Positions 8,186 through 15,828 of a stretch of DNA of 64,000 bases are shown piece by piece (within the stretch, counting starts at the first letter, position 1; the number at the start of each line of letters is the position of its first letter). The DNA comes from CATQHP01 sp965214915 (GTDB lineage: Bacteria > Acidobacteriota > Terriglobia > Bryobacterales > UBA6623). Where the stretch lies: the NCBI GenBank assembly GCA_965214915.1, contig CBDCCP010000002.1, positions 1,116,001-1,180,000 on the forward strand. The letters run 5' to 3'. The position numbers and the translations under genes were made by a program. Below the pieces are notes generated by a model. That model worked only from the letters and a program-made list of their open reading frames with translations. It had not been told where the DNA came from and did no database searches.

Positions 8186-9382
8186 CTAACCGCGCAGGGC
8201 CTGCAGCAAATCCTCGACGATGTCCTCGGGGTCTTCGATGCCGACCGAGAGGCGCAGCAGGTTGTCGCCGATGCCGAGCCGCGCCCGGTGCTTGGGCGAA
8301 AGATTGCGGTGCGAGCTCATCGCCGGATAAGAAACGAGCGAGTGGACGTCCCCCAGGCTGAGCGTCCGGACCACCATTTTCAGCGCGTTGGTGAAACGAA
8401 AAACCTCCTCGCGGCCGGCGCCGGCGATTTCGAAGCCGACCATGCCGCCGTATTGCTTTTCGCCGTCCGCCGCCGGCAAAAACAGCCGGGACGCGGTTCG
8501 GTGGTCCGGGTGATCGGCCAAGCCGGGATAGTGTACCCGCAGGATGCGGTCGTCCTGTTGCAGCGCGCGGGCGACGATACCCGCATTGCGGCAATGCTCC
8601 GCCATGCGCAGCGGGAGCGTCTTGATGCCGCGCATGGTCAGATAACACTCGAACGGCCCCAGGTTCGGCCCCAGCGTCCGGCTCAACTCCGCGACCGAAG
8701 GGGCGTGTTCATCGTTACAGACCAGGATGCCGCCCAGTACGTCCGCGTGTCCGGCGAGGTGCTTGGTGCCGCTGTACACGATGAAATCGACGCCGAGACC
8801 GCACGCCCGCAAAAGCGCCGGCGTCGTGAACGTGCAGTCCGCGACGACGACGGCGCCGTGTTCGCGGGCGATGGCCACGATGCGGTCCAGCGGCGTCACG
8901 CGCAGCAGCGGATTCGAGACCGCTTCCACCAGCACGCAGCCCGGCTTTTGCTCGGCAACCGCCCGCTCGAAGGCCGCCGGGTCGCAGGGGTCGGCGAACC
9001 GCGTATCCACTCCCTGAGGCTCCATGACGCCGGACAAGAGCAAATAGGTTTGCCCGAAAAGCACGTTCGCGGCAACGATGCGCTGCGGCCGGCCGGCCAG
9101 CGCCGCCAGTAGCGCAAGGTGCAGCGCAGACATGCCCGAGGATGTCGCCAGCGCCGTTCCGCCGCCTTCCAGCGCGGCGATCTGCTCGTGCAGCCCGTCG
9201 GCGGTCGGGTTGCCGTACCGCGCATACCCGTGGCCCTCGACCTTGCCCGCGAAAACATCTTCGAGCTCGGCCGCGGTCTCGTAGAAAAAGCTCGATGCTG
9301 CATGGATCGGCAGCGCCGCCGGCGTGAACTTCGCCGCCGGCTTGCGCTCGCCGGCATGCACCGCGATGGATTCAAGCCTCAT
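8186..9382 (-). CDS. Cys/Met-metabolism PLP enzyme (gamma-synthase/lyase), copy 2
   Basis: A 398-residue fold-type I PLP enzyme of the Cys/Met metabolism family (cystathionine gamma-synthase, gamma-lyase, O-acetylhomoserine sulfhydrylase and relatives). Visible marks are YGNPTADGLHEQIAALEGG, ATSSGMSALHLALLAAL, the DCTFTTPAL segment, the Schiff-base lysine in YSGTKHLAGH (about Lys207) and SLGDVHSLVSYPA near the C terminus. It overlaps the upstream paralogue by ATGA, so both are likely made from one mRNA. Whether it acts in transsulfuration or direct sulfhydrylation cannot be decided from the sequence. Confidence 0.9.
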   Translation of the reverse strand: MRLESIAVHAGERKPAAKFTPAALPIHAASSFFYETAAELEDVFAGKVEGHGYARYGNPTADGLHEQIAALEGGGTALATSSGMSALHLALLAALAGRPQRIVAANVLFGQTYLLLSGVMEPQGVDTRFADPCDPAAFERAVAEQKPGCVLVEAVSNPLLRVTPLDRIVAIAREHGAVVVADCTFTTPALLRACGLGVDFIVYSGTKHLAGHADVLGGILVCNDEHAPSVAELSRTLGPNLGPFECYLTMRGIKTLPLRMAEHCRNAGIVARALQQDDRILRVHYPGLADHPDHRTASRLFLPAADGEKQYGGMVGFEIAGAGREEVFRFTNALKMVVRTLSLGDVHSLVSYPAMSSHRNLSPKHRARLGIGDNLLRLSVGIEDPEDIVEDLLQALRG

Positions 9383-10554
9383 GGCAGCGCCTGCTCCAGA
9401 TCGCCGACGATGTCGTCCGCGGCCTCGATGCCGACGGAAAGCCGCAGCATCGCTTCGCCGATGCCTAGCCTCTCTCTATGCTCGGGAGCCATTTGCCGGT
9501 GGGAAGTCGTAGCCGGATGCAGCATCATGGAGTGAACGTCGCCGAGGCTGGGAGCCGGAACGATCATCCGCAACCGGTCGATGACGGCGAACGCCGCCTC
9601 CTTCCCGCCTTTCACGTCGAAGCTCATCATCGCCCCGAACAATCCGTCCGGCAGCAGCCGGGCCGCAGTCTCGCGGTCGGGGTGATCGCTTGCCGCCGGG
9701 AAGCGCAGCTTTTCCACAGACGGATGCCGTGCGAGCCACGCGGCGACTTCCAGCGCGTTCCGGCACTGCTTGCGGACCCTCAGCGGCAACGTTTTCATAC
9801 CCCGCATGGCGAAATACGCGGCGAATGCGCCGAGGTTGTAACCGAGCGTGCGGTGCAGCGCGCCTGCTGTCTCGCGGTGCTCGCCGCCCGCCAGGAAAAA
9901 ACCGCCGAGCACGTCGCCGTGCCCTGCCAGATACTTCGTTGCGCTGTGTACGACGATGTCCGCGCCCAGCGCCAGCGGCTGCATGAGCGCCGGAGTGGTG
10001 AAAGTGGAGTCGGCGATTAACAGCGCGTCATGGCGGTGGGCGATTTCCGCGATTTTGTCGATCGGCGGCACGCGCATCAGGGGATTCGAAACGGTTTCGA
10101 CGTAGATTGCCGCGGGGCGCGCCTCCGCCGCTACGGCATCAAGCCGCGCCAGGTCGCAAACGTCGCAGAATGCCGTCGCGACGCCGGCCTGCGCCAATAC
10201 GTCGGTCAGCACCCGAATCGTCGCGCCGTAAAGCGCGTCGGCGGCGACAATCGACTTGCGGCGATCGGTCAAAGCCGTCAGCAGCGCGAGATGGACGGCG
10301 CCCATGCCGGACGAAGTCGCCAGGCAAGCCTCGGCGCCTTCCAGCGCCGCGATCTGTTCTTCGACCGCGGCGACCGTCGGGTTGCCGAACCGCGCATAGC
10401 TCTGGCCCGCTTTTTCCCCGCTGAATACGTCGTCCAGGTCTTCGATCCGTTCGTAGAAAAAACTCGAGGACGCATAAATCGGGGTGGTGACCGGGATAAA
10501 GCCGCCGGGCTTCTTGCGATCGCCCGCATGCACCGCCAAGGTCTGGAGTTTCAT
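9379..10554 (-). CDS. Cys/Met-metabolism PLP enzyme (gamma-synthase/lyase), copy 1
   Basis: A 391-residue paralogue of its downstream neighbour, with the same landmarks: YARFGNPTVAAVEEQIAALE, ATSSGMGAVHLALL, DSTFTTPALMQ, the PLP lysine in HSATKYLAGHGDVLGG (about Lys207) and SLGDVHSMMLHPA. The start at ATG 10552-10554 gives MKLQTLAVHAGDRKK, which aligns with MRLESIAVHAGERKP in the second copy. The two genes form a tandem duplication with diverged sequence, probably dividing synthase and lyase duties or making one heteromeric enzyme. A TATACT hexamer lies about 40 bases upstream. Three tRNA genes on the same strand lie further upstream. Confidence 0.9.
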   Translation of the reverse strand: MKLQTLAVHAGDRKKPGGFIPVTTPIYASSSFFYERIEDLDDVFSGEKAGQSYARFGNPTVAAVEEQIAALEGAEACLATSSGMGAVHLALLTALTDRRKSIVAADALYGATIRVLTDVLAQAGVATAFCDVCDLARLDAVAAEARPAAIYVETVSNPLMRVPPIDKIAEIAHRHDALLIADSTFTTPALMQPLALGADIVVHSATKYLAGHGDVLGGFFLAGGEHRETAGALHRTLGYNLGAFAAYFAMRGMKTLPLRVRKQCRNALEVAAWLARHPSVEKLRFPAASDHPDRETAARLLPDGLFGAMMSFDVKGGKEAAFAVIDRLRMIVPAPSLGDVHSMMLHPATTSHRQMAPEHRERLGIGEAMLRLSVGIEAADDIVGDLEQALP

Positions 10555-10656
10555 CGAAGATCGCTTGCGCCGCGCCGCGGGGCCGATCTTTGAGTATAAC
10601 GGCGGGCTGCCCGGCCGCTTGCGGCGCGGTTCCGCCCTGCAGGGAAGAAAGAATTC

Positions 10657-10732
<76 letters not shown>

Positions 10733-10760
10733 TCGCAGCCGCCGCCGTAACGGCGGTTCC

Positions 10761-10835
10761 TGGAGCGGGAGACGGGAATCGAACCCGCAACCAACAGCTT
10801 GGAAGGCTGTGACTCTACCATTGAGTTACTCCCGC
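10761..10835 (-). tRNA. tRNA-Gly (TCC)
   Basis: A 75-base cloverleaf with encoded CCA on the reverse strand. The acceptor stem is GCGGGAG/CTCCCGC, and the anticodon loop CTTCCAA gives anticodon TCC. It sits between two tRNA-Thr genes. Confidence 0.96.
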
Positions 10836-10875
10836 AACGATACTTGCCCGCGGCCGATCCCCCTCTCTCGAAAAC

Positions 10876-10951
10876 TGGAGCCGGCGAGAGGACTCGAACC
10901 CCCGACCGTCCGATTACAAATCGGATGCTCTACCAACTGAGCTACGCCGGC
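10876..10951 (-). tRNA. tRNA-Thr (TGT)
   Basis: A 76-base cloverleaf with encoded CCA on the reverse strand. The acceptor stem is GCCGGCG/CGCCGGC, and the anticodon loop TTTGTAA gives anticodon TGT. It is the first gene of the Thr-Gly-Thr cluster in transcription order. Confidence 0.96.
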
Positions 10952-11076
10952 AACGCACGACCGCCGGGCCGCCCTTTCAGCATAGCTTGACCGGCCCATG
11001 CGGGCAAGCTCTCGTTATACTGGGATAAGCTTAAGGCGCAGCCGGCTGCGTCGGGGCTGCTCCTCGTCGAATTTCG

Positions 11077-12093
11077 ATGGCAGTCGATTATCGGACCCGC
11101 TTCAAGCGCAAGACGCTTCATTGGCACCGCAAGATGCGGGAGCTCTACATGATCTTGAAGGGGCTTGCCGATACCGATCATCCGTTGCTGGCGCACATGA
11201 TTCCGACCCGGCGCTGCAACATCGCTTGCGCCTATTGCAATGAGTACGACGACTTTTCGAGCCCCGTACCCATCGAAGATCTCAAGCAACGAACCGATCG
11301 ACTGGCCGCCCTCGGGGTGAGCATCATCACCCTCAGCGGCGGCGAGCCCCTGTTGCATCCGCAACTGGACGAACTCTTCCGGCACATCCGCTCCCACGGC
11401 ATCATCGCCGGCCTGATCACCAACGGATACTTGCTCGGCCCCAAGCGCATACAGGAACTGAATAAAGCCGGCCTGGAGTATCTCCAGATCAGCATCGACA
11501 ACATCAACCCGGACAAGACATCGATGAAAAGCCTGCGCGTGCTCGACCGCAAGCTCGAAATGCTTGCCGATTACGCCTACTTCGACGTGAACGTCAATTC
11601 GGTAGTCGGAGGCGGCATCCCCAACCCCGAGGACGCCTACAAGATCGCCGTCCGCGCCCTCGATCTCGGTTTCACCAGCACCGTCGGCATTATCCATGAC
11701 GGCAGCGGGCAGCTTCAGCCCTTGTCGGAAGCCGAGAGCAACGTTTACTACCGCATCAAGGCTCTGTCCTCGAAGTGGGGTTACAGCCGCATCACCTTTT
11801 TCCAGGACAATCTGGCGACAGGGCGCACCAACAACTGGAAGTGCCGCGCGGGCGCCCGCTATCTCTATGTCTGCGAAGACGGGCTGGTTCACTACTGCTC
11901 GCAGCAGCGCGGCTACCCCGGCATTCCGCTCGAGCGGTATTCGGTGGCGGATATTCGCAAAGCTTACAAATCGGCAAAGCCCTGCGCGCCTGCCTGCACG
12001 GTTTCCTGCGTTCATAAGGCGTCCGCAATCGATTTCTGGCGCGACCCGCAGACGCCGATGATCGCGCAGCCCCGGCAGTCGCACAGGGTTTGA
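11077..12093 (+). CDS. Radical SAM protein with C-terminal Cys cluster
   Basis: A 338-residue radical SAM enzyme. The [4Fe-4S] motif CNIACAYC gives Cys47, Cys51 and Cys54 in CxxxCxxC spacing, followed by the SAM-binding TLSGGEPLLHP segment near residue 90 and ISIDNINPD further on. The last quarter has additional cysteines (WKCRAG, YVCEDG, HYCSQQ, then CAPACTVSC), which could bind an auxiliary cluster as in SPASM/twitch proteins. The MAVDYRTRFKRK N terminus is basic and has no signal. The substrate is unknown. It is not a recognisable sulfatase-maturating enzyme, although that would suit the neighbourhood. It ends 11 bases before the convergent RbfA-ApbE frame. Confidence 0.85.
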   Translation: MAVDYRTRFKRKTLHWHRKMRELYMILKGLADTDHPLLAHMIPTRRCNIACAYCNEYDDFSSPVPIEDLKQRTDRLAALGVSIITLSGGEPLLHPQLDELFRHIRSHGIIAGLITNGYLLGPKRIQELNKAGLEYLQISIDNINPDKTSMKSLRVLDRKLEMLADYAYFDVNVNSVVGGGIPNPEDAYKIAVRALDLGFTSTVGIIHDGSGQLQPLSEAESNVYYRIKALSSKWGYSRITFFQDNLATGRTNNWKCRAGARYLYVCEDGLVHYCSQQRGYPGIPLERYSVADIRKAYKSAKPCAPACTVSCVHKASAIDFWRDPQTPMIAQPRQSHRV

Positions 12094-12104
12094 CGCAACC
12101 GTCC

Positions 12105-13445
12105 CTAATCGAGTTGGAAGCAGGCGGCGCCGACGGGGCAAAGAAAGACACGGGCTTCCGGCGGGCGGTTTTCCTTGGCCCAGTCGGCCCCGTTCACGAA
12201 AATCGCCGTCGCCCACGCTTCGCTGTCGATCGTCTTCGGCGTCGTCACCGACACCGAACGCATCCCTTCCGCCGGCCGGCCGGTTCTGGGGTCGAGGATG
12301 TGCGCGTAGCGCTTGCCGTCGACCTCGAAGAATTTCTTGTCGGAACCGGAGCTGGAGAGCGACCGATCCTTGAGCGCCACTTCACCGACAGGGTCCGAAC
12401 TCCCGCTCGGGTCGCGGATGCTCACGGTCCAGCCGCGGGCGTTGCCCGGCGGGGCGCCCAAAGCGTAAATGCTGCTCGCGCCGGCGCTGACCAGCGCCCG
12501 CTCGATGCCGTACTCGCGGAGTACGGCGACGGCGCGGTCGACCGCATAGCCCTTGCCGATGCCACCCGGGTCGAGGCGCAGCCCCGAGCGCAAAAATCTT
12601 ACGGTGCGGTTCGCGCGGTCGAGTCGCATGTGTTGGGAGCCGACTTTTCTGCGGGCAAGCCACAGCGCCGGCCGCCCCGGCATCTTGCCGGCGCCGCGAA
12701 AGAAACCCCACGCCTCGACGAGCGCGCCGACCGTAATATCGAAAGCGCCTTCGCTGATGCGGTGGTAGCGCAGGCAGGCCGCGAGCAGATCGGTCATCTC
12801 CTGCGAAATCGCCACCGCGCGTCCGCCGGCTTCTCGATTGATCCGGCTCAACTCGCTGTCGGGCTTGTAGTTGCTGAGGAATGCATCGATGCGGCGCGCC
12901 TCGTCGAACGCGGCCATGACCGCGTTGGCGGCGAGCGCCGTCTCCGGCGCATAGCAGGCGATGCGGAATTCGCTGCCCATCGCATCCGCCGCGGACTCGA
13001 ACCGCTGCAGCGCCTGTTCCGCGCGGCCCGCAGCCGCCGGCAACGCGCAAAGCAAAACGACGGCGGGTCCGGCCTTCCGCGAACGCTTGCGGATGCGTTG
13101 GAACAGCGTATCCATGCGCTCCGCGGCCTGTCCGGCGCGGTCGTATTCGAAGCGCAGACGCGGCACGCCGCGCATCGGAACACGGGCCGCCAAGCTTCTT
13201 TGGATGAAGCCCGCGGCGCGTTGCAGCGCCCGCGCCGGATCGCCCGGCGGGACGCTCAGCCCGTCGCCGTCCAGGCCGGCAATCAGAACCCGCGCGGATT
13301 TTTTATCCCGGGAAAGCTCCACCTGCGTGACGTAGATGCCGTCGGCGACCGGGTCACGGACTTCCTCGCTCAGTATCCTGCCGATCTCGCGCTTGAGCTC
13401 CCCTTCCGCCCGCCGGCGCCGAAACGATGCCATCCTGCCCTTCAT
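12105..13445 (-). CDS. rbfA: RbfA domain continuous with ApbE (FAD:protein FMN transferase)
   Basis: One uninterrupted 446-codon frame carrying two normally separate proteins. Residues about 1-118 are ribosome-binding factor A (RREIG-type start, EEVRDPVADGIYVTQVELSRD, then GVPRLRFEYD), a cold-shock 30S maturation factor. Residues about 140-446 are ApbE, which attaches FMN to proteins outside the membrane: NYKPDSELSRINREAGG, GLRLDPGGIGKGYAVD and HILDPRTGRPAEGM are its hallmarks. Between them lies RKRSRKAGPAVVLLCALPAAAG, here split for reading as a basic patch RKRSRK and a hydrophobic run of about 16 residues, which looks like a signal peptide. The only in-frame ATG between the domains is Met111 (13115), inside the RbfA tail. 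So ApbE is either fused or made from that internal start. RbfA may start at 13445 or 13433. Confidence 0.82.
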   Translation of the reverse strand: MKGRMASFRRRRAEGELKREIGRILSEEVRDPVADGIYVTQVELSRDKKSARVLIAGLDGDGLSVPPGDPARALQRAAGFIQRSLAARVPMRGVPRLRFEYDRAGQAAERMDTLFQRIRKRSRKAGPAVVLLCALPAAAGRAEQALQRFESAADAMGSEFRIACYAPETALAANAVMAAFDEARRIDAFLSNYKPDSELSRINREAGGRAVAISQEMTDLLAACLRYHRISEGAFDITVGALVEAWGFFRGAGKMPGRPALWLARRKVGSQHMRLDRANRTVRFLRSGLRLDPGGIGKGYAVDRAVAVLREYGIERALVSAGASSIYALGAPPGNARGWTVSIRDPSGSSDPVGEVALKDRSLSSSGSDKKFFEVDGKRYAHILDPRTGRPAEGMRSVSVTTPKTIDSEAWATAIFVNGADWAKENRPPEARVFLCPVGAACFQLD

Positions 13446-13502
13446 AATCCCATGCAGGAACTGCCGGCCGCCGGTCACTGCTAAACTAAGGCTGCCGTCA
13501 AG

Positions 13503-14306
13503 ATGCGCCCCGTTGCCTTGAGCGTTGCCGGGTCCGACCCTTCGGGAGGCGCCGGCATACAGGCGGACCTCAAGACATTTCACCAATTCGGAGTTTACGG
13601 AACCTCCGTGTTGACGGTCGTCACCGTTCAGAACAGCTTCAAGGTTGTGGATGTTCTCCCGCTCGATGCGCAACTCGTGGAGCGCCAGTTGGAGGCGGTC
13701 ATGGAAGACATCCCGCCGGACGCCGCCAAGGTCGGCGCGCTGGGCAACGCGGCGATTACCGAGGTCGTCGCAGCGTGGGCGCAGCGGCTGCGCGTCCCGC
13801 TGGTTGTCGATCCGGTGATGATTAGCAAGCACGGTTTTCCGCTGATCGAAGCCGCTGCCGCGCAAGCTCTGCGGGAACGCTTGCTGCCGCAGGCGTATCT
13901 GGCGACGCCCAACCTGCATGAGGCGTCGATGCTTGCCGGAATCGAGGTCGATACGCCCGCCGCAATGGAGGAAGCAGCCAAAAGGATCGCCGGCTGCGGC
14001 GCCCGCAACGTGCTGATCAAGGGGGGCCATCTGACCGGCGAGCCCGTCGATCTGCTGTGGAGCGGCGGCGCGCCCCGAATTTACTCTTCCGCGCGTTACG
14101 ACACGCCGCACACGCACGGCACGGGCTGCGCCTATGCGGCGGCCGTTACGGCGCTGCTGGCCCGCAGGCAGCCGCTCGCGCAAGCGGTCGCGCAAGCCAA
14201 GAGCTTCATCGGCGAAGCCATCCGCACGGCTCCCGGATTGGGCCGCGGCAACGGCCCCGTCAACCACCACGCGCCGACTCGGTCCGGGGATTTCAAGACG
14301 GCCTGA
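13503..14306 (+). CDS. thiD: Hydroxymethylpyrimidine (phospho)kinase
   Basis: A 267-residue ribokinase-like enzyme that phosphorylates HMP and HMP-P in thiamine synthesis. It has the ThiD start SVAGSDPSGGAGIQADLKTF, the central DPVMISKHG motif and the C-terminal anion-hole/catalytic segment DTPHTHGTGCAYAAAV with its GTGC. The length is standard. It diverges from the rbfA-apbE frame with 57 bases between them; a TGCTAAACT extended -10-like sequence lies 15 bases before the ATG. No TPP riboswitch fits into that gap. It ends 16 bases before an exported unknown, which may be co-transcribed. Confidence 0.95.
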   Translation: MRPVALSVAGSDPSGGAGIQADLKTFHQFGVYGTSVLTVVTVQNSFKVVDVLPLDAQLVERQLEAVMEDIPPDAAKVGALGNAAITEVVAAWAQRLRVPLVVDPVMISKHGFPLIEAAAAQALRERLLPQAYLATPNLHEASMLAGIEVDTPAAMEEAAKRIAGCGARNVLIKGGHLTGEPVDLLWSGGAPRIYSSARYDTPHTHGTGCAYAAAVTALLARRQPLAQAVAQAKSFIGEAIRTAPGLGRGNGPVNHHAPTRSGDFKTA

Positions 14307-14322
14307 CGGCAGCGGAAACACG

Positions 14323-15207
14323 ATGCAAAGCCGAAAGAAAAACAGGCGCTGGCTGCTTGCCGTCGCCGCCGCCGTAATTTTTCCCGCCGCCGCCTTCCAC
14401 GCGAGCTGCATCGCGGTGATGGGGCCGGGAACGTGGGGGTCCGGGATGCAGGAAGCCTACCCCGCGCGCCTGCCGCCGACCGAGCGTATCCTGCGCTACG
14501 CGGACGAGTTGGCCGCCCCGCCGCAAGGCGACCCGACCGAGTCGGCGTCCATCGTCGTTTTTCCGCACATGTTGGGGAAAATCCGGCAATCCTACCGGGC
14601 GGGCGACCGAACGGTTCTTTTGACGGCGGAAGGCAAACGCTGGACCGACCGGCAGCGTCTGTACTTGAGCGGGAACTCCGGAATCGAGGAGCTGCCGCTG
14701 CCCGCGGGCCGAACCGTGACCCGGCCGCGGCTGTTACGCGGGCGCGTCATCGTCGAGTGCTGGAACCCCTGGGCGATGTCGGCAATGCAAAAAATCCGCC
14801 GCTACGTCGCGAGTTGGACGGACGAGGGCAAACGTCCGGAAGCCGCTCTTTACGCCTACGATGCGGCGGCGCGGGAATGGCGCTTCGCCATGCCGGGGCA
14901 CACGCTCGTTCCTTCGCCCGACGGCCGCCGCGCGGCGCTGCTGCGCTCCGGCGCCATGGCCGCCGGTTATTACAGCGTTCATCTCTGGTCCGACGACGCC
15001 GTAGAGCCGCCGGCGATTCTGAGCCTGCGGGAGGCGGTCGCCGGTTCCGGCCGTTCGTTCCATTTGTACTGGACCGCTGACTCGGCCGCCGTCCAGATCG
15101 CCGGACGCACCGGAGGCTTCGAGCGCCGCAAGCGGGAGCCGCGCGACTTCAACCTGATCTATCTGCTCGACAACGGCGCGCTCTACGACCTGCAAGGCTG
15201 GCTGTAA
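14323..15207 (+). CDS. Exported protein of unknown function
   Basis: A 294-residue protein I do not recognise. The start at 14323 gives MQSRKKNRRWLLAVAAAVIF, a basic n-region and hydrophobic core, so it is a signal peptide or membrane anchor; a longer in-frame extension into thiD was rejected. A Cys soon after the core (ASCIAVMG) could suggest lipidation, but the lipobox is poor. The mature part has short strand-like segments (LYAYDAAAREWRFAMPGHTL, SPDGRRAALLRSG, YYSVHLWSDDA) resembling blades of a beta-propeller such as TolB/WD-like folds. It follows thiD by 16 bases, which need not mean a functional link. Confidence 0.6.
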   Translation: MQSRKKNRRWLLAVAAAVIFPAAAFHASCIAVMGPGTWGSGMQEAYPARLPPTERILRYADELAAPPQGDPTESASIVVFPHMLGKIRQSYRAGDRTVLLTAEGKRWTDRQRLYLSGNSGIEELPLPAGRTVTRPRLLRGRVIVECWNPWAMSAMQKIRRYVASWTDEGKRPEAALYAYDAAAREWRFAMPGHTLVPSPDGRRAALLRSGAMAAGYYSVHLWSDDAVEPPAILSLREAVAGSGRSFHLYWTADSAAVQIAGRTGGFERRKREPRDFNLIYLLDNGALYDLQGWL

Positions 15208-15828
15208 GTCCGCTGCTCGCTCGTACGCCGCTTGAGACGAATGCCTTTCCCCCGCGCAGTCTTGGCGACAAATCGGCGTTCGGGGAAACGGCGAAGACGC
15301 CCGGCGCAGCGCTCCGTTTTTCGCCGGGGGTCCGGGGAACGGCCTCGCTATCCGCTCCGCCCGAACGCGTCTCGTCGGCTTGGGCTTGCCGTGCGCACCG
15401 CGGCGATTCGCCGCCCTCGCCGACCGTGTTCCGAATCGGATCGACCGCAGTTGCGGCAAGACCGAACGCCCTCAGGAGCAACGCCCCCCTGCGTGACGCT
15501 GGATGCCGAGAAGCGTATTCGTGAGTTCCTGCATATCCTCGTGGGCGTCGCGTACAGGCGGTCCAGGCGCCATAGGAACTCGTGCGCGTCAAGCGGCGCA
15601 AGAACGGGCTGCGGCGTGGACAGCGCTTCCTACCGCGGCAAGCAAGGCCAACGGAACGCCCTCAAGGGGCCGGCATCGCCCGGCCGGCGCGGCCTGAGGC
15701 CGTTCAGCCGCTACGCGGCGCGCGCGGTTTTCGGGCCGTGATTCGGCCTCCGGCGTCTCGCCTGGTTTCCGGTCGACTTTGCCGACGGCGAGCTGACCGG
15801 GACACTAAGACCGCGGACCGTGCGACGG
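15208..15828. other. Gap without a supportable gene
   Basis: About 620 GC-rich bases between the exported protein and the giant protease. Open frames exist on both strands but their translations are dominated by arginine, alanine and proline with no family features, typical of chance frames in GC-rich DNA. I see no tRNA, no clear hairpin terminator and no repeat array. The last 100 bases may hold the 3' untranslated region of the protease gene. Confidence 0.5.

Noticed and set aside
13446..13502. TPP riboswitch before thiD
   Set aside because: Only 57 bases separate the divergent genes and no thi-box sequence is visible.
13446..14411. Long upstream extension of the RbfA-ApbE frame across thiD (minus strand)
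   Set aside because: It is antisense to a clear thiD gene and its translation has no family features; it only exists because GC-rich DNA leaves antisense frames open.
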